NCBI GenBank assembly: GCA_027214255.1
Contig: JAPWHL010000003.1
Location: forward strand, 1-64,000
DNA from: Roseovarius aestuarii
Lineage (GTDB): Bacteria > Pseudomonadota > Alphaproteobacteria > Rhodobacterales > Rhodobacteraceae
Direction: 5' to 3'
Length of the DNA stretch: 64,000 bases
Below, piece by piece: positions 42,541 to 51,660 of the stretch. Position numbers and translations under genes: made by a program. The notes beneath the pieces were generated by a model, which saw only the letters and a list, made by a program, of their open reading frames with translations, was not told where the DNA came from and did not search any database. The stretch's first letter is position 1. Each line of letters opens with the position of its first letter.

Positions 42541-43365
42541 TCAGGCCGTTGCAGAGCCTTGCATCGTGACGGTGTTATCGCTTGTACGGCGGACGCGCAG
42601 GGCGATTCCGTCTGGCTCTGTTTTGGCTTCGACACAAACTGGTTGTCCGCAGATCAGGGGCGCGGTGCCGCGATAGTCAAACATCGCAGGCGTCTGGCCC
42701 AAAACCATCGCGGCTAGATTTTGCATCCAAATGGCTTGCATGGGGCCATGCACGACAAGGCCATCATATCCCTCGACGTCGCGCGCATAGGGGGCGTCAT
42801 AGTGAATGCGGTGGCCATTGAAGGTTAGTGCGGAATAGCGAAACAGCAGCGTCGGAGTGGTGGTGATCTCGCGGCTTTCTGCTGTGGGCCATGGCTTGGC
42901 CTGTGGCAGGCGGGGGGCCGGGGCGTCGGGGGCGGGATCCTCGCGATAGACGATGTCCTGACGTTCATTGATACGGGTTGCGCCGTCCACTTGATAGAGA
43001 TGGCGCACGGTAACAAAGCCGAGTTGCCCGCTGCGCCCAGTTTTGAACGTGACGTTCTCGACGGTCGAGCTGCGCGTGACAATGTCGCCCTCGGCCAAGG
43101 GCGCGATATGTTGGATTTGGCCACCGGCCCACATCCGGCGGGGCAGGGGCAGGTCGGGTAGGAATATCCCGGTGCGCGGATGCCCATCGCGGCCCAAAAG
43201 GTCGGGCGTGCAGATGTCGGGGGCAAGGCAAAATTCCACTCCGGGGGGGGCGGCTTGCGGGGCCAGAACGCCGTCCAGAGTCGCGTGAAACTCGGCCAGA
43301 AGGCGTTTCGTTACGGGCTCGGTCCGTTGGATGTTGCGCCCGATCCAATCCGAATAATCCGTCAT
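42541..43365 (-). CDS. MaoC/FAS1-type dehydratase, mesaconyl-C4-CoA hydratase-like
   Basis: 274 residues; overlaps the MmgE/PrpD gene by 4 bp. The protein has an N-terminal hotdog half (LPRRMWAGGQIQHIAPLAEGDIV) and a second half with the hydratase-type segment (RYSALTFNGHRIHYDAPYARDVEGYDGLVVHGPM, in parts: FNGHRIHYD and GLVVHGPM). This two-hotdog layout and the RMWAGG motif are those of mesaconyl-C4-CoA hydratase and HTD2-like proteins. It would hydrate an enoyl-CoA, giving a beta-hydroxyacyl- or citramalyl-CoA-like product for the CitE-like lyase at 56078-56887. The 132-bp gap downstream to the Fe-ADH is the largest in the operon. Confidence 0.82.
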   Translation of the reverse strand: MTDYSDWIGRNIQRTEPVTKRLLAEFHATLDGVLAPQAAPPGVEFCLAPDICTPDLLGRDGHPRTGIFLPDLPLPRRMWAGGQIQHIAPLAEGDIVTRSSTVENVTFKTGRSGQLGFVTVRHLYQVDGATRINERQDIVYREDPAPDAPAPRLPQAKPWPTAESREITTTPTLLFRYSALTFNGHRIHYDAPYARDVEGYDGLVVHGPMQAIWMQNLAAMVLGQTPAMFDYRGTAPLICGQPVCVEAKTEPDGIALRVRRTSDNTVTMQGSATA

Positions 43366-44651
43366 GTCCGCTGCTCCATAAGGGCGGCCAGATCGACGGC
43401 CTTCGCTGTGTTAAGAGTGCTAAACTTATCGCAAATCGTATCCCCTGACTGTCCCAGCAACGCGCGGGCCTTGCTGCGCAGGCTATGCATCACTTCATTA
43501 ACGGGGATCGGCGCGGCTAGATCGTGGGCGAACACATGAATGGAGCCGTCCTGCATCTGGATTTCGCCTTTGGCCTGCATGTCTGTCAGGGTGCTGTCGC
43601 CGGTGACTTCGACGCACCGTGCAAACTCCGCAAGTGCCGGGTCACGTGCCAAGGCATCGGTATAGGCCTTGTCACTGCCTGTGGAATCACCACGTAGGGT
43701 CATCCCTGCCAACCAAGCATAGCTGAATTTCACCTCCAACCCGGTGCGCGGTGTCTTGAGATCGCAAACGGTCAACCATCTGGGATTGGTGCGCAGGCGA
43801 AGGGCCGCAATGCCATTGATGTCGTGGCCTGTCAGGGCCTCGATCATGGCGTGGGTGCCGTGGCAGCACGCATGAAACTTGTACTTCATGTCATCCAGCA
43901 GCCAAACACCTTGCACCGCATCGATGTCTCCCGGTGCGTCGCTATGGGTGGCAAGATATCCATTCCCCCCAAACAGACCATCATCCGGTGCAGTCATGCC
44001 CGCCTTTGCCAAATGCGCGCATTCTACACCGGCGGCGGCGGCAACGCCCGCGTTATAGGGTTTGCCCATCGTGCCGAACTGACAGCGCAGGCCGGTGGCT
44101 CGGGTGGCGCATAGCCCGATGGCGGCGCGCATCTGGTCGCGCGACAATCCCATCAGACGCCCGGCGGCGATAGTCGCGCCAAAGGCGCCGGCGGTGGCGG
44201 TTTGGTGAAAACCGCGCTCGTAATGCGCACGGCCAAGCGCCAGCCCGACGCGGATCGCGGCCTCGCCACCGACGGCAAAGGCGTTGCAGACAGCATCGGC
44301 GTCATGGTTTTCGGTCTCGGCGACCGCCAGGGCAGCGGGATAAATACCAACTGACAGATGCCCGACATGGGCGAAATGAGTATCGTCATAATCCAGCGCA
44401 TGAGACGTTGCACCATTGACCAGCGCGGCCATCCGCGCGGGTGCGCGCCCCCCGCCGAACAGGGCGGACTGCGGTGTGCCACCTTCGCTGTCGGCCATGT
44501 TGCGCAGGATGCTGGACACGGGTTCATCCACGCCTGCTCGCCCGCATAAAAGCCAGTCCATCAAGGACAGCCGCGCGATGTCGCGGGTCGGTTCGGGGAT
44601 CTGTGCCGCGGGCAGCTCGGCCAGATCGAGAAGTGCGTCGAGACCGGTCAT
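43362..44651 (-). CDS. MmgE/PrpD family protein
   Basis: 429 residues from the ATG at 44651, which overlaps the stop of the acyl-CoA dehydrogenase gene (ATGA); the frame extends 48 bp upstream without support. The MmgE/PrpD pattern is clear: LVNGATSHALDYDDTH, HVGHLSVGIYPAALAVAE, TGLRCQFGTMGKPYNAG and KFHACCHGTHAMIEAL. The family includes 2-methylcitrate dehydratase, cis-aconitate decarboxylase and isomerases of small tricarboxylic acids. Together with the hydratase, CoA-transferase and mesaconase-like genes it suggests branched di- or tricarboxylate metabolism. The exact reaction is not predictable. Confidence 0.88.
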   Translation of the reverse strand: MTGLDALLDLAELPAAQIPEPTRDIARLSLMDWLLCGRAGVDEPVSSILRNMADSEGGTPQSALFGGGRAPARMAALVNGATSHALDYDDTHFAHVGHLSVGIYPAALAVAETENHDADAVCNAFAVGGEAAIRVGLALGRAHYERGFHQTATAGAFGATIAAGRLMGLSRDQMRAAIGLCATRATGLRCQFGTMGKPYNAGVAAAAGVECAHLAKAGMTAPDDGLFGGNGYLATHSDAPGDIDAVQGVWLLDDMKYKFHACCHGTHAMIEALTGHDINGIAALRLRTNPRWLTVCDLKTPRTGLEVKFSYAWLAGMTLRGDSTGSDKAYTDALARDPALAEFARCVEVTGDSTLTDMQAKGEIQMQDGSIHVFAHDLAAPIPVNEVMHSLRSKARALLGQSGDTICDKFSTLNTAKAVDLAALMEQRT

Positions 44652-45820
44652 GCGCCGTAGGACTTCGGCAAGCCCAGCACGCGCTCGGCGATAAAACACA
44701 AGATCAGGTTGGTCGAGATCGGCGCCACTTGATAAAGCCGTGCCTCGCGGAACTTACGCTCGACATCGTATTCTTCGGCAAAGCCGAAACCACCGTGGGT
44801 TTGCAGACAGGCCTCGGCCGCTTCCCAACTGGCGTCGGCGGCCAGCATCTTGGCAGTGTTCGCCTCAACACCGGGGTTTTCACCTGCGTCATACATTCCG
44901 GCGGCGCGATAAACGATGGCTTCGGCGGCCATCATATGTGCATGCGCGCGCGCCAGAGGGAATTGCACGCCTTGGTTGGCTCCGATGGGTTTGCCGAAAA
45001 CCACCCGCTCGCGCGCATAGTCGGATCCTTTTCCAAGGAACCATTTGGCATCTCCAATGCATTCGGCCGCAATCAGGATACGTTCTGAATTCATGCCCGA
45101 CAGGATATAGCGAAATCCCTTGCCCTCTTCGCCAATAAGGGCCGAGGCGGGGATGCGGGCATTGTCGAAAAAGATTTCGGTCGTGGCGTGGTTGATCATC
45201 GTGCGTATAGGCCGGATTTCAACGCCATTGCCTTTCAGTTCGCGCAGGTCGATCAGGAAAACCGACAGGCCATCGGTTTTCGACTGCGCTTGATCACGTG
45301 GGGTGGTGCGGGCCAAGAGAAGCATCAGGTCCGAGTGTTCGGCCCGCGAGATCCAGATTTTCTGCCCGTTGACGATGTAATCGTCGCCGTCACGCTTGGC
45401 CGTGGTTTTCAGCGCCAATGTGTCTGTACCGCTGGTCGGCTCGGTCACGCCAAAAGCTTGCAGGCGGATCGATCCGTCGGCGATTCCGGGCAGATACTGC
45501 TGTTTCTGCGCGTCGCTGCCGTGACGCAGAACTGTGCCCATCGTGTACATCTGCGCATGGCAGGCCGCTGCATTGCCGCCGCTGCGATGAATTTCTTCAA
45601 GGATCACAGCCGCCGCTGTCAGGCTCAGGCCCAGACCGCCAAATTCCTCAGGGATCATCGCACCAAGGTATCCTTCGCGGATCAGGGTTTGCACGAATTC
45701 CTTGGGATAGGCGCGCCGTGCGTCCAGATCGCGCCAGTAAGACCCGGGGAACTGCGCGCAAACCGCCGCGACGCCATCGCGGATGTCTTGATACTCGGCC
45801 GCTGGGTGAAAGGATGTCAT
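44648..45820 (-). CDS. Acyl-CoA dehydrogenase
   Basis: 390 residues. FAD-binding and substrate motifs are typical: LQAFGVTEPTSGTD, YIVNGQKIWISRAEHSD, and a C-terminal GGFGFAEEYDVERKFREARLYQ. The Glu in EEYDVERK aligns with the catalytic base of medium-chain acyl-CoA dehydrogenase, so ordinary alpha,beta-dehydrogenation is expected. The desulfinase subgroup, which lacks that Glu, is therefore unlikely. It is the first gene of a minus-strand operon with MmgE/PrpD, hydratase, Fe-ADH and thioesterase genes. A 9-bp inverted repeat (45875-45906) sits in its promoter region. Confidence 0.92.
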   Translation of the reverse strand: MTSFHPAAEYQDIRDGVAAVCAQFPGSYWRDLDARRAYPKEFVQTLIREGYLGAMIPEEFGGLGLSLTAAAVILEEIHRSGGNAAACHAQMYTMGTVLRHGSDAQKQQYLPGIADGSIRLQAFGVTEPTSGTDTLALKTTAKRDGDDYIVNGQKIWISRAEHSDLMLLLARTTPRDQAQSKTDGLSVFLIDLRELKGNGVEIRPIRTMINHATTEIFFDNARIPASALIGEEGKGFRYILSGMNSERILIAAECIGDAKWFLGKGSDYARERVVFGKPIGANQGVQFPLARAHAHMMAAEAIVYRAAGMYDAGENPGVEANTAKMLAADASWEAAEACLQTHGGFGFAEEYDVERKFREARLYQVAPISTNLILCFIAERVLGLPKSYGA

Positions 45821-45874
45821 GGTGCTACCTCGCCAAAAATGTTGCAGTATATGTGCAGCAACGGGAAGATATCG

Positions 45875-45906
45875 GCCAATAGGATTGGCGTCTGGCCCCT
45901 ATTGGC
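45875..45906. promoter_or_regulatory. Candidate LysR operator upstream of acyl-CoA dehydrogenase operon
   Basis: GCCAATAGG (45875-45883) and CCTATTGGC (45898-45906) form a perfect 9-bp inverted repeat with a 14-bp spacer, 55-86 bp before the operon start. The CCTATTGG core recurs upstream of the Liv-type operon at 48183-48190. The adjacent LysR protein is the natural ligand (inference). Confidence 0.55.
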
Positions 45907-45911
45907 GTGGC

Positions 45912-46847
45912 TTATGCCTCCAATTCCCCTTCCCAAATGCCGCGCTGAACTAGATCACGCACGACGTCCAGTGTGATTTGCGCAATGGCATGACAGGCTC
46001 GGCTGCTTTTGCGTGCGGGATTGGTTGCCAGATAGACCGGGCGAACCATGTCAGGTTCTTGGATCGGTGCCTTGACCAATTCTCCGCGCGCGACGAAATC
46101 ATGCGCGGCAGCGGGTGCAAAGATCGTGTGCCCCGACCCGCGTGCCACAAGCTCTTTGATTTGGGTCATCGCATCCATTTCAATGGTCACGTTTAGATGC
46201 ACACCGCGCGGCTGGGCATAGTTTTCAATGGTTTTGCGCAGGCCATGCGTTGGGCTGGGCAGGATCAACTCCAGTTTTTGCAAGTCACGCAGACGCACGG
46301 GCGTTCCGGGCGGGGTATCCAGCGGCCAGTCATCCGGCGCCGAAAAGAAAAACAGGCGTTCGTTCAGAACGTGGGTGGTGCGAAAATGATCTGCGTTAGC
46401 AAGGTCGTAGATGAATCCGATGTCGACTGTACCGTCGTCGATCCACGCCTTGATGTGACCGCTCATCGCCTCAACTGCCTGCAAGCGCAGATCAGGGAGT
46501 TCGACCCGTACCGTTTCGGCCAGAGGCACGGCCATGACCATCGAAACCGAGGGAGGCATACCAAATCCGACCTTACCCCGAAGTGCACCGCCCGCTTCGC
46601 GCATCTCGTCTAGGCAGTCTTCGAACGCCGCACTGATGGTGCGCGCGTGTTTCAGTAAAAGTGTTCCGTCATCTGTCAGGACGGTGCCGCGCGGGCTGCG
46701 CTCGACCAGGCGCACGCCAAGTTCCTCCTCCATGCGCACCAAGTTCTGCGATAGAGACGGCTGCGCGACGCCTAGGATGTTGGCCGCGACCGATAGGGAG
46801 CGGGACTCGGCGATGGCAATGAAATACCGAAGCTGGCGGATATCCAT
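45912..46847 (-). CDS. LysR-type regulator of the catabolic island
   Basis: 311 residues from the ATG at 46847, chosen over a TTG six bases upstream because AAGGGG precedes it. The helix-turn-helix is typical (MDIRQLRYFIAIAESRS; ILGVAQPSLSQNLVRMEEEL). The effector domain contains GKVGFGMPPSVSMVMAVPLAE and DIGFIYDLAN, like the CbbR/NAC-type branch. It lies between the acyl-CoA dehydrogenase operon and the Zn-alcohol dehydrogenase, and shared CCTATTGG motifs near both catabolic promoters make it the best candidate regulator of the island. The 3' end is only 6 bp from that inverted repeat. Confidence 0.9.
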   Translation of the reverse strand: MDIRQLRYFIAIAESRSLSVAANILGVAQPSLSQNLVRMEEELGVRLVERSPRGTVLTDDGTLLLKHARTISAAFEDCLDEMREAGGALRGKVGFGMPPSVSMVMAVPLAETVRVELPDLRLQAVEAMSGHIKAWIDDGTVDIGFIYDLANADHFRTTHVLNERLFFFSAPDDWPLDTPPGTPVRLRDLQKLELILPSPTHGLRKTIENYAQPRGVHLNVTIEMDAMTQIKELVARGSGHTIFAPAAAHDFVARGELVKAPIQEPDMVRPVYLATNPARKSSRACHAIAQITLDVVRDLVQRGIWEGELEA

Positions 46848-46922
46848 AGGCAACCCCTTGATTGTGAGTGGGCAGCTAAAGGGAATGCCTATGAGCTTGT
46901 CAAGTTCGCGACTGCCTGAACG

Positions 46923-48047
46923 TCAGCCGAAATCAACGATCTGGCGGATTGCCGTGCCGTCGTTCAGGCGGTCCATTGCCAGATTGATGTCATCCAAGCG
47001 CACCCGATGGCTGAGCATTTTTTCGACCGGTAGCTTGCCCTGCTCGTACAGGGCGAACATGCGGGGCAGGTCGCGTTGTGGCACGCAAGAACCAATGTAG
47101 CTGCCTTTCAGGGTGCGTTCCTCGGCGACCAGTTTCAGGGCGTTCAGGGCCATTCGTTGGTCTGGATGGGGCAAGCCCGCGGTAACCGTCAGACCGCCGC
47201 GGCGCGTGATTTCATAGGCGGTTTCCAAGGCTTTGACGGATCCGGCCAGTTCGATGGCGCAGTCAACGCCGCCATTGGTCAGATCGCGCACGGCCTGAAT
47301 GGTGTCGCCGTCTGCCTTTATGCAATCGGTTGCGCCCATGGTGCGGGCGGCTTCCATTTTGGTTTCAAACGGGTCGATCGCGATGACGCGACCGGCGCCC
47401 GCCGCAGCGGCCCCGAGGATTGCCGAAAGGCCGACGCCACCAAGGCCGATCACAGCCACTGTCTGACCCGGCAGGATATGCGCAGTGTTGAAAACAGCGC
47501 CCGCACCGGTCAGCATTGCGCAGGAAAACAGGGCCGATACATGGGCGGGCAGGTCATGGTTGACCTTCACCAGCGAGCGGCGGTCCATTACCGCATGGGT
47601 GGCAAAGGCAGATACTCCGACGTGGTGGTTGATCGGCTGGCCATCCATAGACAAGCGGCGCGCGCCGGTCATCAATTCGCCAACGCCGTGATGTTTGGCC
47701 GCGCGCTCGCACAGGGCAGGGCGGCCTTCGGCGCAGGGGTTACATTGGCGGCAGCCGGGGGCAAAAATGCACACGACATGGTCGCCAACCTGCAGGTCAT
47801 CAATGCCTTCACCGATCTCTTCGACATAGCCCGACGCCTCGTGGCCCAATGCCATAGGGAGGGGGCGTGGGCGGGTGCCATTGATCACGGACAGGTCCGA
47901 GTGACAGACTCCGGCCGCACCCACACGGATCAAAACCTCGCCACGGCCGGGTGGGGCAAGATCAACCTCACGTACCACCAGCGGGGCCTCGGCGGCGAAA
48001 TTTTCGGTGATTCCGTCGCGCATCAGCACGGCTGCAGTGATTTTCAT
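46923..48047 (-). CDS. Zinc-dependent alcohol dehydrogenase
   Basis: 374 residues from the ATG at 48047, which has GGGAGAAGG upstream; the longer frame to 48110 has no such site. Medium-chain dehydrogenase features: catalytic zinc Cys in GVCHSDLSV, GHEASGYVEE, a structural zinc cluster CRQCNPCAEGRPALC and the cofactor motif VIGLGGVGLSAILGAAAAG. This is the class III-like NAD-dependent group. It is divergent from the Liv-type transporter operon and separate from the LysR gene by 75 bp. It may oxidise an imported alcohol or a pathway intermediate. Confidence 0.92.
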   Translation of the reverse strand: MKITAAVLMRDGITENFAAEAPLVVREVDLAPPGRGEVLIRVGAAGVCHSDLSVINGTRPRPLPMALGHEASGYVEEIGEGIDDLQVGDHVVCIFAPGCRQCNPCAEGRPALCERAAKHHGVGELMTGARRLSMDGQPINHHVGVSAFATHAVMDRRSLVKVNHDLPAHVSALFSCAMLTGAGAVFNTAHILPGQTVAVIGLGGVGLSAILGAAAAGAGRVIAIDPFETKMEAARTMGATDCIKADGDTIQAVRDLTNGGVDCAIELAGSVKALETAYEITRRGGLTVTAGLPHPDQRMALNALKLVAEERTLKGSYIGSCVPQRDLPRMFALYEQGKLPVEKMLSHRVRLDDINLAMDRLNDGTAIRQIVDFG

Positions 48048-48149
48048 GTTACCTTCTCCCAAATGACATGCCCGGCGCGCTAAATCTGGCCCAGTAAGGC
48101 AATTTTGCACGTGTTACCGTAATGCAAAAGGGGGGCTTGTGTCGTGGGT

Positions 48150-48188
48150 AATAGGTATACGATATAGTAGTACAAGGCATAACCTATT
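48150..48188. promoter_or_regulatory. Candidate operator in the ADH/Liv-transporter divergent promoter
   Basis: AATAGGT (48150-48156) and ACCTATT (48182-48188) form a 7-bp inverted repeat in the 317-bp divergent region, and the right half extends to CCTATTGG. The same core flanks the acyl-CoA dehydrogenase promoter at 45875-45906, which suggests co-regulation by the LysR protein at 45912-46847. Confidence 0.45.
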
Positions 48189-48364
48189 GGTTGTCGGATA
48201 GTGATCAAGCGTATGCTGTTTTGGACTATGCCTTTGGGAGGAGGACCGATCATGCTTTGCGCATATAAAGTAGCCTTTCTTGCATTGATCGCCTGCGTTG
48301 GCGCGGCCGCACGGCCCGCCACCAAGTCAGAACAGTTCTGAAAACAAAAAGGGGAGAGAAATTA

Positions 48365-49651
48365 ATGAAAAAACTTCTTATGGCCACCGCTGCCTGTGCT
48401 CTGCTGCCGTTCGCTGCATTTGCACAGGACAAGCCAGAGAAATTGCAAATCGGCGTCACGTCCTTTCTGACAGGGCCCGCGTCGGTCTTTGGTGTGCCAG
48501 CCAAGGCTGCGGCCGAAATTCTGGCCGAAGATATCAACGCCGCTGGTGGTATCCAGGGCGTTCCGGTCGAACTGACCTTTATCGATGAGGGCGCCGGTAC
48601 CGAAGTTCTGACCACCGAATACCGCCGCATCGTCGAGTCGGGGGCCGATGTCATGCTGGCCGCGATTTCATCGGGCAACTGTAAAACGCTGGCCCCGCTG
48701 GCTGAGGACCTCAAGGTCATCAACATCATGTGGGACTGCGGCACGCAGAAGATCTTTGAAGAAGATGATTACAACTACGTCTTCCGCTCGGGCGCGCATG
48801 CCGGTACCGAAATGCTGGCTGCGGTCGCTTACCTGCTGAAAACCAAACCCGATTTCAAAACCATTGCCGTTGTGAACCAGGATTATGCTTGGGGACGTGA
48901 CAGCTGGGACATCTTCAGTGCCGCGCTGACGGCGTTGCGTCCTGATGTCGAAGTTGTGGGCGAGTTTTTCCCCAAGTTTGGCTCGGCTGACTTTTCTACC
49001 GAAATCTCGCGCCTTCAAGCGCTTCAGCCCGACGTCATTCTGTCGACCAGCTGGGGTGGCGACCTGGACACATTCGTTCAGCAAGCCTCGCAGCGTGGTT
49101 TGACGAATAACTCGACATTCGTGCTGCCGCTTGCCGAAAGCTCGCTGGAACGTCTTGGCTCTGCCCTGCCTTCGGGTCATATTGTCGGCGCACGTGGCGA
49201 CCACTATTGGGATCACCCCGAGCGTCGCGATGACGCTGACTTCCAAGCGTTCATGGCCAAATTCGAGGAAAAGACCGGCGCCAAGGCAATCTATCCCGTC
49301 TTTCACATGAGCCAAGGTATGGCTGCGATTCAGGCTGCTTATGATGCGGCTGCTGCGGCGAATGGCGGCGACTGGCCCAATGAGGATCAGGTGATCGCGG
49401 CGATGGCAGGCCTGGAATTCCAAGGCCTGGGACGCCCGGTGACGCTGCGCGAAGATCACCAAGGCATCGAGGCCCAACTGATGGGCACATCGGTTCAGGG
49501 TGGCGAGCTTCCTTTTGCCACGCTTGAGAACATGATGATCTTTGACGGTGCCGAGTTGACAACACCCGTGGGCCAGGAATCGGTTGCTTGGGTTGGAACG
49601 CTTCAACCCGGTTGGGTCGATACCCTGACTGTAGAGACATTCGAGAACTGA
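48365..49651 (+). CDS. Branched-chain-amino-acid-type ABC substrate-binding protein
   Basis: 428 residues; a GGGGAGAGAAATTA ribosome site precedes the ATG. The signal peptide (MKKLLMATAACALLPFAAFA, cleavage before QDK) is followed by a LivK-type fold with GVTSFLTGPASVFGVPAK and ILAEDINAAGG, features of family 6 binding proteins. It is longer than classical LivK and resembles the members that bind aromatic acids, amides or other organic acids. It heads an operon with LivH, LivM, LivG, LivF and an aldehyde dehydrogenase. A hairpin follows at 49671-49697. Confidence 0.9.
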   Translation: MKKLLMATAACALLPFAAFAQDKPEKLQIGVTSFLTGPASVFGVPAKAAAEILAEDINAAGGIQGVPVELTFIDEGAGTEVLTTEYRRIVESGADVMLAAISSGNCKTLAPLAEDLKVINIMWDCGTQKIFEEDDYNYVFRSGAHAGTEMLAAVAYLLKTKPDFKTIAVVNQDYAWGRDSWDIFSAALTALRPDVEVVGEFFPKFGSADFSTEISRLQALQPDVILSTSWGGDLDTFVQQASQRGLTNNSTFVLPLAESSLERLGSALPSGHIVGARGDHYWDHPERRDDADFQAFMAKFEEKTGAKAIYPVFHMSQGMAAIQAAYDAAAAANGGDWPNEDQVIAAMAGLEFQGLGRPVTLREDHQGIEAQLMGTSVQGGELPFATLENMMIFDGAELTTPVGQESVAWVGTLQPGWVDTLTVETFEN

Positions 49652-49670
49652 TCTCGTAGACATGTTGCAT

Positions 49671-49697
49671 CGGGGCCTTCGCCAGTCGAAGGCCCCG
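49671..49697 (+). terminator. Attenuator-like hairpin between binding-protein and permease genes
   Basis: The perfect 11-bp arms CGGGGCCTTCG and CGAAGGCCCCG surround loop CCAGT and are followed by TTT. Placed 20 bp after the binding-protein stop, it probably allows partial read-through, so that the binding protein is made in excess. Confidence 0.75.
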
Positions 49698-49784
49698 TTT
49701 GCCTCCCTGCCTTCCATATAATTTTCCGGCTGTGTCTGCCTGATTACTGCCTTTCAAACGCCGCCCCAAACAGTGTGGACCCCA

Positions 49785-50690
49785 ATGAACCTGACCTTGT
49801 TCCTACTCGCTTTGTTCGACGGTATCGCCTACGCGGCCCTCGTCTTTATTGTTGCTGTCGGCCTGACGCTGATCTTCGGTGTTATGCGTATTCTGAATGT
49901 TGCGCATGGCTCACTTTATGCGATGGGCGCCTATTTGACGGCCTCCCTCACGACCTTTGTTCTGGCGGCCGGATTGCCGCCGGTCTTTGCCTTTCCCTGT
50001 ATGTTGGTCTCGGCCGTCCTGATTGGTGTTGTGCTGGGTGGCCCGTTGGAATGGCTTCTGCTTAGGCGGATCTATCATAAACCCGAGGTGCTACAGCTGC
50101 TGGTGACCTTCGCGATTTTCATGATCCTCGAAGACGTCCAGCGCCTGATCTGGGGTACGCAGCCGATTTTCCAATCGACGGCCTTGCAACTGATGGGGAA
50201 TGTGCGTGCGTTTTCGGTAAACTACACTGTTTACCAGCTAATCTTGTTGCCTGTTGTCGCAATCGCTTTGCTGGTCGGGCTGCGCTTTTTCCTGCGCCGG
50301 ACAGTGGCGGGCAAGCTTATCCTTGCCACGACCGAAGACCGCGAGGCCGCGCAAGCGATTGGTATTGATGCCGACAAGGTGTTTCTTTTGACCTTTATCG
50401 TGGGTGCGGGTCTGGCAGGGCTTGGGGGCGCGCTGGCCTCGCCGACCACGTCCATTCTGCCAGGGATTGGCGCCGATATGATCGTGCTTAGCTTTGCGGT
50501 GGTCGCAACTGCTGGTCTGGGCCAGATAGAGGGCGCGGCGTTGACTGCGTTGCTGATTGGTCTTGGACGGTCCTTTGCGGTTTACGTCTGGCCCGAGACA
50601 CAGGTTTTGGTGCCTTATCTCATCATGGTCGCCGTGCTGCTGGTGCGCCCCGAGGGGCTGTTTGGCAGCCCATCGGCACGCAAGATTTGA
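49785..50690 (+). CDS. LivH-type ABC transporter permease
   Basis: 301 residues from the ATG at 49785; an in-frame GTG 12 bp upstream is an alternative. About eight hydrophobic helices are present, with LivH family motifs: GLTLIFGVMRILNVAHGSLYAMGAY near the N terminus (in parts), TTEDREAAQAIGID as the ATPase-contacting loop and FAVVATAGLGQIEGAALTALLIG. It forms the membrane channel with LivM. It comes after a hairpin and is followed by livM after 13 bp. Confidence 0.92.
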   Translation: MNLTLFLLALFDGIAYAALVFIVAVGLTLIFGVMRILNVAHGSLYAMGAYLTASLTTFVLAAGLPPVFAFPCMLVSAVLIGVVLGGPLEWLLLRRIYHKPEVLQLLVTFAIFMILEDVQRLIWGTQPIFQSTALQLMGNVRAFSVNYTVYQLILLPVVAIALLVGLRFFLRRTVAGKLILATTEDREAAQAIGIDADKVFLLTFIVGAGLAGLGGALASPTTSILPGIGADMIVLSFAVVATAGLGQIEGAALTALLIGLGRSFAVYVWPETQVLVPYLIMVAVLLVRPEGLFGSPSARKI

Positions 50691-50703
50691 GGGGGGACAA
50701 GTC

Positions 50704-51660
50704 ATGACGATACGTACACTCATCCCCGCGATCCTCTTACTCTTGCTGGCGCTAGTGCCGTTCGGCGCGCAAGGGTTGCAAGTGCTGCTGACGCTGGCAC
50801 TGGCCAAGGGTATCGCCGTTATGGGCATCACCGTGCTGTTGCGCAGCGGTCAGGTATCCTTCGGCCATGCGCTGTTCTTTGCGATTGCGGCTTATGGCGG
50901 CGCGTTTACCCTGATGCTGATGCCCGGCGCCGATCTGATCGTCGTCTTTTTACTGGGTCTCTTCGCGGCGGTTCTGTCGGGGGTCCTTGTAGGACTGTTC
51001 GTAGCCCGCTATCGCTTCATCTTTTTCGCGATGCTTAATCTGGCCTTTTCCATGATCTTCTGGTCGATCCTGGAGAAATTCTATCACTACACCGGTGGCG
51101 CGGACGGCATGCGCCTGCCACGCCCTACCGTGTTCTGGATCGAAATGGAGCGCGGCACATACGAGCTGTTCATGTTCTATTTTGCGCTGGTGCTGGCCAT
51201 AGGTCTTGGCTGGTTTTCGATGCGCTGGCTGGAATCGCCAGCCGGACAGCTGTTCCGCACACTCAAGACGAATGAGACACGGCTGCAGTATCTGGGCATG
51301 TCGCCTCAACGTGTGATGATGAACGGCTATGTCCTGTCTGCCATGCTGTGCGGTACGGGTGGTATCTTGATGGGGTTGGTTCAAGGGGTTGTGACACCGG
51401 AGTACGCCTATTGGATCCGCTCGGGCGAGATGGTGTTTATCGCTGTTCTCGGCGGTGCAGGCTCGGTTCCGGGTGCCTTGGTTGGGGCCGCGATCTATGA
51501 GATCGTGCGCACATACGCATCGGCCTTTGCCGGGGATGTTTGGCAGATGGTGCTGGGCACATTCCTGTTGATCATCATCCTTTTCGCACCGGGCGGTATC
51601 GCCGGTATCTATAACAGTCTGATGGACCGCATCGCCGGAAAGAAGGAGGATGGCGAATGA
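50704..51660 (+). CDS. LivM-type ABC transporter permease
   Basis: 318 residues from the ATG at 50704, which follows GAGGGGGGACAAG; the longer frame into livH has no support. It has many hydrophobic helices and the LivM motifs VLLRSGQVSFGHALFFAIAAY, TLKTNETRLQYLGMSPQR and VFIAVLGGAGSVPGALVGAA. It partners LivH in the membrane. The stop overlaps livG by 4 bp. Confidence 0.92.
   Translation: MTIRTLIPAILLLLLALVPFGAQGLQVLLTLALAKGIAVMGITVLLRSGQVSFGHALFFAIAAYGGAFTLMLMPGADLIVVFLLGLFAAVLSGVLVGLFVARYRFIFFAMLNLAFSMIFWSILEKFYHYTGGADGMRLPRPTVFWIEMERGTYELFMFYFALVLAIGLGWFSMRWLESPAGQLFRTLKTNETRLQYLGMSPQRVMMNGYVLSAMLCGTGGILMGLVQGVVTPEYAYWIRSGEMVFIAVLGGAGSVPGALVGAAIYEIVRTYASAFAGDVWQMVLGTFLLIIILFAPGGIAGIYNSLMDRIAGKKEDGE

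Noticed and set aside
44648..45820. Acyl-CoA dehydrogenase considered as a 3-sulfinopropionyl-CoA desulfinase
   Set aside because: The Glu in EEYDVERK aligns with the normal catalytic base, which the desulfinase group lacks.
47076..48083. 335-residue plus-strand frame opposite the Zn-alcohol dehydrogenase
   Set aside because: It is antisense to a gene with complete family motifs; high GC in third positions keeps the shadow frame open.
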